Assembly: GCF_017873095.1 (NCBI RefSeq)
Contig: NZ_JAGGJU010000002.1
Location: forward strand, 248,001-312,000
DNA: 64,000 nt
Direction: 5' to 3'
Source: Heterorhizobium halophytocola
Lineage (GTDB): Bacteria > Pseudomonadota > Alphaproteobacteria > Rhizobiales > Rhizobiaceae
Shown: positions 52,900-61,463 of the stretch, one piece after another
Layout of the letters: each line of letters starts with the position of its first letter
Position numbering within the stretch: position 1 is the first letter of the stretch
The notes under the pieces: generated by a model
The model's input: only the letters and a program-made list of their open reading frames with translations
What the model was told of the DNA's origin: nothing
The model's database searches: none
Translations under genes and position numbers: made by a program

Positions 52900-53904
52900 T
52901 CACGCGAACCGGATGCGCTGGCCGATATTCATCGCATGCGCCTTGTCGACCATGGCCGCACCCAGCGCGACGTCGGTGGTCGACAGGCCGCGATGCCAGA
53001 ACAGGATCGTCTCGTCGTCGCTTTCGCGGCCCGGCTTCTGACCGCAGACGATCTGGCCGATTTCGGCGTGCAGGTTTTCCGCCGTCACCTTGCCCTCGTC
53101 GACATGGCGGCGAAGGGCGCCGTAGGGCTTGCCCGGACCGCACTGGCCCCAGTCATCGACCACCACCTTGTCCATGATGTCGGTCAGGTCGAATTCGAGC
53201 GCGCTCATGGTGCCATAGGGCACGACGAAAGCGCCCTTCTTGACCCATTCCGTCTTGAAGAGAGGCGTCGGCTCCGGCAGGCGGCTGGCCTCGATCATGA
53301 TATCGGCGCCCTCGAGGCAGTCCTTCCAGTTGTCGGTGACGATGATCTTCTTGCCGAGGTCGCGCTCCAGCCGTTCGGCGAAGGCATTGCGGCTTTCCGG
53401 TCGGCGCGAATGCACGCGGATCTCGTCGAAATCGTAGATGTGGTCGAGCAGCCGGACATTCCAGTAGGAGGTGCCGCGCGCCCCGATATGGCCGAGGATC
53501 TTGCTGTTCTTGCGCGCCAGATATTTCGCGCCGAGCGCGGTGACGGCGCCGGTCCGCATGTCGGTGATTGCCGTGGCATCGATCACGGCCTTCGGCACGC
53601 CGGTCTCGGGATCGAAGAGATTGAGGACGGCCATTTCCGAGGGCAGGCCGACCTTGTAGTTGTCGACGAAATCGCCGACGACCTTGACGCCGGCATAGCC
53701 GAGCGATTTCACATAGCCGCGCAGAATGTTGAAATGGCCCTTGTCGGAGCTTTCCGGCACCAGATGGACGCGCGGCTCGATGACCACCTCGCCGCGTCCC
53801 TGCGCATCGAGCGCTTTTTCCACCGCGTCCAGAATTTCCTCGTCGGTGAGGGCGAGCGCCTTGGCATCAAGCGCGTTCAGATAGTCGATCCAGATTTCCT
53901 GCAT
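52900..53904 (-). CDS. Ornithine cyclodeaminase/mu-crystallin family protein
   Basis: 334 aa. Family features are VGLPSEMAVLNLFDPETGVP, DATAITDMRTGAVTALGAKY and the late GLSTTDVALGAAMVDKA. The usual dinucleotide motif GxGxQA is replaced by GHIGARGTSYWN, so cofactor use may differ. It lies between the binding-protein gene and the PhnD-like gene of the HutC-type operon, which points to action on the imported betaine or amino acid derivative. The substrate is unknown. Confidence 0.8.
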   Translation of the reverse strand: MQEIWIDYLNALDAKALALTDEEILDAVEKALDAQGRGEVVIEPRVHLVPESSDKGHFNILRGYVKSLGYAGVKVVGDFVDNYKVGLPSEMAVLNLFDPETGVPKAVIDATAITDMRTGAVTALGAKYLARKNSKILGHIGARGTSYWNVRLLDHIYDFDEIRVHSRRPESRNAFAERLERDLGKKIIVTDNWKDCLEGADIMIEASRLPEPTPLFKTEWVKKGAFVVPYGTMSALEFDLTDIMDKVVVDDWGQCGPGKPYGALRRHVDEGKVTAENLHAEIGQIVCGQKPGRESDDETILFWHRGLSTTDVALGAAMVDKAHAMNIGQRIRFA

Positions 53905-54030
53905 TGCCGTACTCCAGGGGGCTTTGGCCGTTCATGGCCCTGTCATGTCGTGTGGTAGGCCGGCGCCGGGCGCCGGCCCTCTCAGTCAATGCGGGCGGCC
54001 GCGAGACTGCAGTCACCTTTATTTGAGGAA

Positions 54031-54915
54031 TTAAAGCAGGCCTTCGGCCGTCAGGAATTCTTCCGCCACGTCGGCAGGCTCTTCGTGGTCGACCTCGACC
54101 TTGGCGTTCAGCTTGCGCATCACGTCATTGTTGAGATGCGAACCCAGCGCATTCAGGACATCGGCGATCTTGGGATCGCTGTCGAGGATCTGCTGACGAA
54201 CGACCGGCGCGACGTAATAGGGCGGGAAGAGACCCTTGTCGTCGTCGAGCGCCACGAGGTTCTTGGCGCCGATCTGCCAGTCGGTGGCATAGCCGTTGGC
54301 CACATCGATGCTCTTCTGGTCCAGCGCGTCATAGCGTAGGCCGAGTTTGGCGAACTGCTTGTATTCCTTGAACTCGATGCCGTAGGTCGCCTTCAGGCCC
54401 GGCAGGCCGTCGGGACGGTCGGGAAATTCCGGACCGCCGCCCATGACAAGCTTGCCTGCAACCTTGCCGAGGTCCGAAAGGGTCTTCAGGCCGTTGGCGT
54501 CTGCGGTTTCCTTGCTGACGATCATGGCATAGCCGTTATTGATGCCGGTCGGTTCCAGCCAGGTCAGCTTGAGTTCCTTGGAATAGAAGTCCTTGACGGT
54601 GTCGTAGACCGTCTTGGGATCGGACGAGATCTCGCCCTTGACCACGGCCGACAGCGCCGTGCCGGTATATTCCGGGTAGAGGTCGATGTCGCCGTTGACC
54701 AGCGCCTGGTGGGCGATCAGCGTGCCGCCGAGATTGATCTTGCGTTCGACCGTGTAGCCGGCATGCTCCAGCAGCGCGGCATACATTTCGCCGAGAATAT
54801 ACTGTTCGGTAAAGTTCTTGCTGCCGACCTTGATGGTCTCGGCGGCATGGGCGGTGGTCAGGCTGACGGTGGCGAGCAGCGAGGCGGCCAGGGCAGCGAA
54901 GATGGACGATGTCAT
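54031..54915 (-). CDS. Betaine-type ABC transporter substrate-binding protein (OpuCC/OsmX family)
   Basis: 294 aa. The signal peptide of 24 residues ends TTAHA. The mature protein starts ETIKVGSKNFTEQYILGEMY, diagnostic for the OpuCC/OsmX/EgtU-type domain, and contains LVNGDIDLYPEYTGTALS and YATDWQIGAKNLVALDDD. It binds quaternary ammonium compounds in related systems. Here the neighbour is an ammonia-lyase homologue, so an imidazole betaine or similar ligand is plausible. The aromatic cage cannot be assigned without a model. Confidence 0.9.
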   Translation of the reverse strand: MTSSIFAALAASLLATVSLTTAHAAETIKVGSKNFTEQYILGEMYAALLEHAGYTVERKINLGGTLIAHQALVNGDIDLYPEYTGTALSAVVKGEISSDPKTVYDTVKDFYSKELKLTWLEPTGINNGYAMIVSKETADANGLKTLSDLGKVAGKLVMGGGPEFPDRPDGLPGLKATYGIEFKEYKQFAKLGLRYDALDQKSIDVANGYATDWQIGAKNLVALDDDKGLFPPYYVAPVVRQQILDSDPKIADVLNALGSHLNNDVMRKLNAKVEVDHEEPADVAEEFLTAEGLL

Positions 54916-55011
54916 GCGGAATTCCTCTGGTTGGATATGGGCCTTTACGCGATTGTCCGGTCTTTCCGACTCTTGGTTCTTGGAAGCGGCGCAGGGTCTG
55001 GTCTTGCTCTG

Positions 55012-56511
55012 TCAGACGGGGCTGCGGATCACCTCTGCAATGGTTTCGAAATCGGGGCCCTGGGCCCGATCCTCCTCCAGCCGCGGCACATGCCGGCGCA
55101 CGGAGGCGTAGGCTTTTGCCGTGCCGGCGCCCAGTTCGTTTTCCACGCCGCGGAGGTCGACCGCTTGCGCGGATGCGACGAGCTCGATCGCCACGAGATA
55201 GCGCAGGCGCTCTATGATCTCCTGCGTCTTGTCGAGTACCGAAGGGGCGAGGGTCGCATGGTCCTCGATCCCGTCGGCGGCCGGAAGCAGGGTCAGCGAC
55301 ACCGGCATGGCAAGATGACGGATTTCCGCCTCCAGCGCCGAGATCGTCTTCTGTACCGTGGCAAATCCTGTCCGGCTCTGGCCGAGCGGCGTGAGAAAGC
55401 GCGGCAGGTCCGACATGCCGGCCGACATCAGCTTCATCGTCCGGTAGGCGGTTGCCGCGGCACATTGCGCCATGGCCTGGCACAAGCGCTCGAAGGAGAG
55501 GGTGAAGGCCGTCATGTCGAAATTGCCGTTCGACAGGATCAATCCTTCGTAGGCCAGCACGACCGGATTGTCGCCGGAGCTGGAGAGTTCGATCTCGGTG
55601 GCAAGCCTTGCCTCGGCGATGGCATGGGAGAGCGCGCCCCAGACCTGGGGGGCGCAGCGATAGCTCAACGGATCCTGCAGCCGGCGCGCGGCGCCTTCGC
55701 CCACCAGCGAACTGCCGGCAAGCAGGTCCCGCAGCCGGGCGGCCGTTTCGCGCTGTTCGAAGGCAGGGCGAGCGGCAAGGGCGCGATCGTCAAAGGCGCT
55801 GACATTGGCGCGGAAAGCCTCGAAATCGAGCGCGATGGCCGACAGCGACCAGTCGACGAGAGTGTCGAGATCCGAGAGCGCCAGGCAGGCCCGCGCGACC
55901 GAAAGCGAATTGGCAACGACCAGGCAATGACCGTCCTTCGGCGCCAGCGGCAAGGGCTCCAGCCCCGCCCTCTCAAGCGCCTGTGCGGCCGGCATCACGG
56001 TGCCGCCAAACTCGGCCTCGCCGTCGCCGAGCAGGGCACGGGCCAGATCCGACAGCGGCGCAAGGTCTGCCGCGCCGATCGAGCCGAGCGAGGGGACAAC
56101 CGGATGGACGCCTGCATTCAGCGCATCGACGAGACCTTCAAACACGGGCAGCGAGACACCGGTGCCACCGGCGGCCATGCCGGCGATCCGGGTCGCCATC
56201 ATTGCCCGAACGGTGTCGCGCGGCAGGGCGGCACCGACGCCAACGGCGCGCGCCTGCGGCACACGCCGCTGGAAGGCGATCAGGTCATCCGCCTCAAGCC
56301 GCGTATCGACGCCGGCGCCGAGGCCGGTGGTCAGGCCGTAAACGGGCTTCTCGTCTGCGAGATAACGCTCAACGACCGTGCGGGCTGCGTTGATCCGGGT
56401 CTCGACCTCGGGGGAGATCACGAGCTTCGCTTCGCCGCGGGCAAGACGAACGATGTCGCCGATGCTGGGAGCCGTAGCGGAAAAGGTGACGGTATCTTTG
56501 CGATGGCTCAT
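55012..56511 (-). CDS. Histidine ammonia-lyase homologue lacking the MIO tripeptide
   Basis: 499 aa, full HAL length. Family landmarks are KPVYGLTTGLGAGVDTRL, SSSGDNPVVLAYEGLILSNG and CAPQVWGALSHAI. The loop that forms the MIO cofactor should read GSxGASGDLAPL; here it reads GSIGAADLAPL, one residue short, without the Ser and Gly needed for cyclisation. The minus-strand codons (GGC GCG GCA GAC) confirm it. A MIO-type ammonia elimination is therefore unlikely, and an acid/base elimination, for example of trimethylamine, is possible. ATG 56511 overlaps the stop of the HutC-type gene by 4 bases. Confidence 0.85.
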   Translation of the reverse strand: MSHRKDTVTFSATAPSIGDIVRLARGEAKLVISPEVETRINAARTVVERYLADEKPVYGLTTGLGAGVDTRLEADDLIAFQRRVPQARAVGVGAALPRDTVRAMMATRIAGMAAGGTGVSLPVFEGLVDALNAGVHPVVPSLGSIGAADLAPLSDLARALLGDGEAEFGGTVMPAAQALERAGLEPLPLAPKDGHCLVVANSLSVARACLALSDLDTLVDWSLSAIALDFEAFRANVSAFDDRALAARPAFEQRETAARLRDLLAGSSLVGEGAARRLQDPLSYRCAPQVWGALSHAIAEARLATEIELSSSGDNPVVLAYEGLILSNGNFDMTAFTLSFERLCQAMAQCAAATAYRTMKLMSAGMSDLPRFLTPLGQSRTGFATVQKTISALEAEIRHLAMPVSLTLLPAADGIEDHATLAPSVLDKTQEIIERLRYLVAIELVASAQAVDLRGVENELGAGTAKAYASVRRHVPRLEEDRAQGPDFETIAEVIRSPV

Positions 56512-57275
56512 GCGTCGCGAGCTCCCAGAAGGCTGAGCGGGCCGCCCGGGCCGCGGCCGGAGCGGGCCTCGAGCCGGTATCGGTTGCCGGGATAGTAGAG
56601 AAGCGCGCAGGTGACGACTGCCTCGTTCGACCAGGTGCGGCGGCAGACGCGCAGGCAGGGCTGGTGGCTGTCGAGGGCCAGCAGCTTGCGCACGGTCGGA
56701 TCGGGGTTCACCGCCTCGACGAAATGCTCGAAGGCCGTGATCGGCGCGACTTCCGTCAGATATTCGTTCGGTGTGATCCGGGTGAAATCCTTCGACAGAT
56801 AGTCGGGCGCGACGTTCGGATTGACATAGCGCTTCTCGATCTGGATCGGCTGATCGTCTTCCAGATGCACGATCATGGTGTGCATGACCTCGATGCCGGG
56901 TTCGAGGTCGAGCGACTGGGCGACATGCTCATCGGCAAGGATGCGGCGTGCGACCAGCACCTTTGCCGCATGGCGATGGCCGCGATCGGCAATTTCCTGC
57001 GCGATATTGCGGATCTGCAGAAGGTCGATGTCCTGGCGCTGCGAGGCGACGAAGGTGCCAAGTCCCGCCGAGCGCGTCAGCACGCCCTCGATCATCAGTT
57101 CGCGCAGGGCCCGGTTGGCGGTCATCCGGCTAACGCCGAAGGCGGCGACCAGTTCGCTTTCCGAATGCACGCGGTCACCGGGAGCCAGGCGTCCATCCTC
57201 GATCATCTCGAGAATGCTTTCCTTGATCAGCAGATATTGCGGGGCTGCCCCTGCGGGTCTTGCTCTCGTCGTCAT
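56508..57275 (-). CDS. hutC: HutC-type GntR regulator (UTRA domain)
   Basis: 255 aa. The HTH contains HSESELVAAFGVSRMTANRA. The UTRA effector domain has HLEDDQPIQIEKRYVNPNVA, PLITAFEHF-like PITAFEHFVEA and RTWSNEAVVTCALLYYPGNR, as in HutC proteins that sense urocanate. ATG 57275 is chosen because the longer frame runs through the operator. It heads the eight-gene operon down to 49795 and probably regulates it. Confidence 0.88.
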   Translation of the reverse strand: MTTRARPAGAAPQYLLIKESILEMIEDGRLAPGDRVHSESELVAAFGVSRMTANRALRELMIEGVLTRSAGLGTFVASQRQDIDLLQIRNIAQEIADRGHRHAAKVLVARRILADEHVAQSLDLEPGIEVMHTMIVHLEDDQPIQIEKRYVNPNVAPDYLSKDFTRITPNEYLTEVAPITAFEHFVEAVNPDPTVRKLLALDSHQPCLRVCRRTWSNEAVVTCALLYYPGNRYRLEARSGRGPGGPLSLLGARDA

Positions 57276-57329
57276 GCTTGCGCCTTGCCGGCTGGACCTC
57301 GATCCGAAGACCCGGGCCATTTGTCTATA

Positions 57330-57343
57330 CCTGTATATACAGG
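57330..57343. promoter_or_regulatory. HutC-type operator
   Basis: CCTGTATATACAGG is a perfect 14-bp palindrome 55 bases before the HutC-type start, with the core TGTATATACA known for HutC binding. The flanking TTGTCTATAC (57321-57330) adds a partial second copy of the half site. Confidence 0.75.
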
Positions 57344-57476
57344 CATGGCGAATGACCATTTGCAAGGCACAAAATCGCGATGACAAAAATTTGAGCGTTT
57401 GACGTTTGGAGCGATATCCCACGCGGAAAGACCCAGAGGCGTGCCGCCGGGCTGGCTTTACCGTGCGGGTGTCCGA

Positions 57477-60365
57477 TCAGGCGATGCTGTCGACAGCCTT
57501 TGCCGTCAGGGCGGTGCGCATCAGGCTGAGCGGATGGGCGGCCGTCCGGTTGCTGCGAATCGCCGTCTGGCAGCGACAGGAAAATCCGGTGGCGGTGATC
57601 GGGCCCTTGGCGTCGGCCAGGGCAGCACGCCAAGACTGATCGAAGATGCGGGCGGAGGTCGCCTCGTTGCGTGTCTCGTGGCCCCAGGTGCCGGCCATGC
57701 CGCAGCAGCCGACCTTCGGCACGGAAAGCGCAATGTTCAGGCGGGCGAACAGCCTGATCCAGATCGCACCGGCGTCGGGCCGCAGGGTCCGCTCGGTGCA
57801 ATGCAGGAAGAGGGTTGCGGATCCCGGCGGCGCGGTCGCACTTGCTGCGTCGTCCAGCCGGTCGATGTGCCGGGCAAGCCAGTCCTGCGCCAGCATGACG
57901 GGCACTTCGCGGTCGACAGCCTCCAGATATTCCTCGCCATAGGTCAGCGTTACGGCGGGCTCGATACCGACAAGACTGTAACTGCGCGCGGCGATGCTGC
58001 CGAGATTTTCCGCCTGTATCAGCGCCGTGCGCCGAAAGGCGGCAAGCCTGCCGAGCACATGCAGCGGCTTGCCGCTGGGGCGATAGGGGGCGAGCCAGGG
58101 CTCAAAGCCAATCGCCCTCGCGACGGCTGCGAAATCGAGGATGAGGTCAGGTTCGAAAAATCGGGTGAAGGCATCCGGCACGATGACCACCGTCTGTGTC
58201 GGGTCGGGGTGATCCGCAGCGCCCAGCGTGCGCAGACCGGCCTGGCGGAACCGCTGCCGCGCATCGGTTGCCGGCAGCAGGGGCAGGTGATGCAGGCCCA
58301 GAGCCTTCAATAGCGCTGCGCCTGGCTTGCCGAGCATCAGATTGGCAAACGGGCGCAGTCGCTCGGCGAGCGGCAGCAACGGTTCCAGCAGGTTCAGCGC
58401 GTGATCGGCTAGGGGGCGTCCGTGTCGCGTGTGCCAGCTTTCCAGGAACTTCGCCCGAAAGGCCGGAACGTCAACCTGGACAGGACAGGCGCGGGCGCAG
58501 GCCCGGCAGGAGAGACATCCGTCGAGTGCTTCCTTCACCTCGCGCTCGAAGCCTGCCTCCGCCTTGCCCTGCGGTCCCCCCTGGCGCAGCCATTCCCGCA
58601 CCAGGGCAGAGCGACCCTTCGGCGAATGGCGGCGATCGCCGGTCGCCTTGTAGGACGGACACATGACGTCCTCGGGCGACTGGGCAAAGCAGGCGCCATT
58701 GCCGTTGCAGGAGACGGCGCCGGTGTAGTCGTCGCGTAGCGGCTTCGGGATCTGCCGGTCGGCCTGGCCGCGCAGGGGCACGCCGTCGATCTTCATCAGC
58801 GGCGTGCCGTCCGGCGCCGCGATCTTGCCGGGATTCATCTGGTTGTTCGGGTCGAAGGCACGCTTGATCTGTTCCAGCCGCGGATAGAGCGGCCCGAAGA
58901 CGGCAGGCACGAATTCGGACCGCACGCCTTTGCCATGCTCGCCCCAGAGCAGGCCGCCATGGGCGCGGGCCAGTGCCTCGACCTTTTCCGTGACCCGCCG
59001 GATCAGCGGTTCCTGGGCTTCGTCGGTGAGGTCAAGCGCCGGGCGGACATGCAGCACGCCGGCATCGACATGGCCGAACATGCCATAGGTCAGCCCCTCG
59101 GCATCGAGGATCGCTCGGAACTCCGCGATGAACGGCTCCAGCTCTTCCGGCGGCACGGCGCAATCCTCGACGAAGGGCATGGGCCGCTTCGGTCCCTGCG
59201 TGCGACCAAGCAGCCCGACCGCCTTCTTGCGCATCTCGGTGATCCGGCCGACATCGGCGCCACGGGCAAGGGAATGACCGCGCCGTCCGGGAAAAGGCTT
59301 GCCGATCACGTCGACAACGCGGGCGAGCACCGCTTCGATCTCGTCCATATCGTCGCCGGTAAATTCAACCAGGTTGACGCCCTGTGCCTCTTCGTCGGGA
59401 AAAAAGGGTGCGACGTCGTTCCAGATGATATCGGCGCGGGCCAGGCCGAGTACGCGGCTGTCGATCGTCTCGACGGCGGCCGCACCAAGGGCTGCCAGCG
59501 TCCGGGCATCGCGCAATGCCGCCTGGAAGTCGTCGTAGAAGACATTCACCTGGCCGGAATGCTTCGGGATGGAGACGAGGTTGATCTTTGCCTCGGCGAT
59601 GAAGGCGAGCGTGCCCTCCGAGCCGCAGATCACGGCGGTCGGATCGATGCTGCCGTCGGCGCGGCGCATATGGGCAAGATCGTAGCCGGTCAGGCTGCGG
59701 TTCATCTTCGGGAACCGTGCCGCGATCAGTTCTGCGTCTTCGGTGGCGATCGACAGCAATGTGCGGACGATTGCGCCTTCGCGGCCGTCCAGCGTCTCTA
59801 TCGTCTCCGGTCGGTGCGGCCGGGTCTGAAGCACATCCCCGCCGGCAAGGACGGCGGTGAGCCCCAGAACGTGGTCCGAGGTCTTGCCATAAAGGCACGA
59901 TCCCTGGCCGCAGGCATCCGTCGAGATCATCCCGCCAATGGTGGCGCGCGAGGATGTCGACAGTTCCGGCGCGAAGAAGAGGCCGTGTTCCTGAAGAGCC
60001 GCGTTCAGACGGTCCTTGATCACCCCGGGCTGCACGCGCGCCCATTTTTCCGCAACGTTGATTTCAAGGATGCCGGTCATGTGGCGTGAACAGTCGACCA
60101 CCAGCCCATGGCCTAGCGACTGTCCATTGGTGCCGGTACCGCCGCCACGCGGGCGCACGACGATATCGGCAAATTCGGGCTGTCCCAGCAGGCGGGCTAT
60201 GACGAGGAGATCGGCGGTTTCGCGCGGATGGACGACGGCGTCTGGCGGCGTCTGGTAGATCGAGTTATCGGTGGCCAGCACCATGCGGTCGGACGCCGCA
60301 AGACTGACGTCGCCGGTGAACCCATGCTGTTTCAGGGCCGCAAGAAAGCCTTGGTAGTCCGCCAT
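57477..60365 (-). CDS. YdiJ-like FAD/Fe-S dehydrogenase (D-2-hydroxyacid type)
   Basis: 962 aa fusion. The N-terminal FAD-binding PCMH domain has VVRPRGGGTGTNGQSLGHGL and SSRATIGGMISTDACGQGSC, followed by the FAD-oxidase C-domain (VDAGVLHVRP, GLLWGEHGKGVRSE). The Fe-S part has CNGNGACF with MCPSY, then CLSCRACARACPV; the CCG-like tail has KVGCCGMAGTWGHETRN. Relatives oxidise D-2-hydroxyglutarate or D-lactate and feed electrons to the membrane. It follows the dehydrogenase gene at 60384 by 18 bases on the same strand. Confidence 0.9.
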   Translation of the reverse strand: MADYQGFLAALKQHGFTGDVSLAASDRMVLATDNSIYQTPPDAVVHPRETADLLVIARLLGQPEFADIVVRPRGGGTGTNGQSLGHGLVVDCSRHMTGILEINVAEKWARVQPGVIKDRLNAALQEHGLFFAPELSTSSRATIGGMISTDACGQGSCLYGKTSDHVLGLTAVLAGGDVLQTRPHRPETIETLDGREGAIVRTLLSIATEDAELIAARFPKMNRSLTGYDLAHMRRADGSIDPTAVICGSEGTLAFIAEAKINLVSIPKHSGQVNVFYDDFQAALRDARTLAALGAAAVETIDSRVLGLARADIIWNDVAPFFPDEEAQGVNLVEFTGDDMDEIEAVLARVVDVIGKPFPGRRGHSLARGADVGRITEMRKKAVGLLGRTQGPKRPMPFVEDCAVPPEELEPFIAEFRAILDAEGLTYGMFGHVDAGVLHVRPALDLTDEAQEPLIRRVTEKVEALARAHGGLLWGEHGKGVRSEFVPAVFGPLYPRLEQIKRAFDPNNQMNPGKIAAPDGTPLMKIDGVPLRGQADRQIPKPLRDDYTGAVSCNGNGACFAQSPEDVMCPSYKATGDRRHSPKGRSALVREWLRQGGPQGKAEAGFEREVKEALDGCLSCRACARACPVQVDVPAFRAKFLESWHTRHGRPLADHALNLLEPLLPLAERLRPFANLMLGKPGAALLKALGLHHLPLLPATDARQRFRQAGLRTLGAADHPDPTQTVVIVPDAFTRFFEPDLILDFAAVARAIGFEPWLAPYRPSGKPLHVLGRLAAFRRTALIQAENLGSIAARSYSLVGIEPAVTLTYGEEYLEAVDREVPVMLAQDWLARHIDRLDDAASATAPPGSATLFLHCTERTLRPDAGAIWIRLFARLNIALSVPKVGCCGMAGTWGHETRNEATSARIFDQSWRAALADAKGPITATGFSCRCQTAIRSNRTAAHPLSLMRTALTAKAVDSIA

Positions 60366-60383
60366 CGTCGTCCTCCCACGATA

Positions 60384-61256
60384 TCAGGCTTCGCGGTTCT
60401 CCAGCCGCTGTCTTGCAATCTCGGCGACAGCCTCTTCAAGCGGCGTGTCGCCGAGTGCCTTGGCCGGCACCGCGCCCATGGCAGCCTGCACATCGGCAAT
60501 CCTGTCGGCCAGTTCGCCGGTCAGGCCGAGGGCGGTCAGCGTGGCGGCACTTTCGCGCATTTCGGCTGCGCGGCGCACGCCGTGATGCAGCGTGCGCTCG
60601 AAGTTGTAGCTTGCCACATCCGGCCAGCCAAGGCCGGGATAGCTTGAAGACAGCGAGGTCAAGACGCGGTCGAAACAGCCCGATACCGAGGCGGCGAGCA
60701 GGGTCTCGACGGTCAGCGCCTCAAGGCCTTTGACGAACAGGGAACGGACCATCTTGATCGCCGTTGCCGCACCCGGTTTAGGGCCGATTACCTCGAGCTT
60801 GAAGCCGAGGTCCTGAAGCTCCGGCGCCAGTCGCTCCGCCGGTTCGCCCGCCAGCAGCACCGGTGTCGCATGGCCGCGCGGATGGACCGGGGCCATCACC
60901 GCCATGTCGAGGTAATGGGCTTCGCGACCTTCGACCAGGGCCGCGGTCTCGCGCTTGCGGTCCGGCGAGACCGAGTTGATGTCGATGAACACCTGGCCCT
61001 GGCGCAGTTCGTCGACGGCAGCGCGCGCTGCAATCAGGCTCTGGTCGGCCGTTACCGCGCTAACGATCCAGTCTGCCTCCGCAATCGCCTCGCCCGGCGT
61101 CGTCTTGAAGCTGAGGCCGCGATCCTCGCAGGCCTTGATCATCGCCGCATCCTGCTTGACGTCATAGGCCGCGATGATCGACAGGCCGTCCTTGCCGGCC
61201 AGGCTGTCGGTGAAGGCGCGGGCCGCCTCGCCAAATCCGATAAATGCAATCTTCAT
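60384..61256 (-). CDS. NAD(P)-dependent 3-hydroxyacid dehydrogenase-like protein (DUF1932 type)
   Basis: 290 aa. The N-terminal Rossmann fold MKIAFIGFGEAARAFTDSLA, with FIDINSVSPDRKRE, resembles 6-phosphogluconate/3-hydroxyisobutyrate dehydrogenases. The C-terminal helical domain holds GAATAIKMVRSLFVKGLEAL with the catalytic Lys. GAGGAG lies 8 bases before ATG 61256. It is first in a two-gene operon with the YdiJ-like gene, downstream of the LysR gene. The substrate is probably a branched or hydroxylated carboxylate. Confidence 0.85.
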   Translation of the reverse strand: MKIAFIGFGEAARAFTDSLAGKDGLSIIAAYDVKQDAAMIKACEDRGLSFKTTPGEAIAEADWIVSAVTADQSLIAARAAVDELRQGQVFIDINSVSPDRKRETAALVEGREAHYLDMAVMAPVHPRGHATPVLLAGEPAERLAPELQDLGFKLEVIGPKPGAATAIKMVRSLFVKGLEALTVETLLAASVSGCFDRVLTSLSSSYPGLGWPDVASYNFERTLHHGVRRAAEMRESAATLTALGLTGELADRIADVQAAMGAVPAKALGDTPLEEAVAEIARQRLENREA

Positions 61257-61426
61257 GTCGCTCTCCTCAGCATTCCAAAAGGCGGCTTGCGACAAGGCGT
61301 CGAAGCACTCTCCCGATCGACCCTTCGCCGCATGGGCCCTTGGAGAAGGCACCGTATAACTAGGCGTCCGGTCTTTGCGGCATTAAGACCTGCCGGGCCC
61401 CGGTCGGGCAAATCATAAGTGCCGGA

Positions 61427-61438
61427 CGGGTTATAAGT
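61427..61438 (-). promoter_or_regulatory. Copy of motif ACTTATAACCCG before the dehydrogenase operon
   Basis: The minus strand reads ACTTATAACCCG here, identical at 12 of 12 positions to 62701-62712. A related CACTTATGA lies 12 bases further downstream on the same strand. It is located upstream of the 61256 start, so it is a candidate binding site of the tandem-HTH LysR regulator. Confidence 0.5.
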
Positions 61439-61463
61439 CGAAGCGAAACACGTCTTTGCGCGA

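Noticed and set aside
55012..56511. Ordinary histidine utilisation (hutH) operon
   Set aside because: The MIO tripeptide is absent, and no hutU, hutI or hutG is nearby; the neighbours are a betaine transporter and a cyclodeaminase-like gene.
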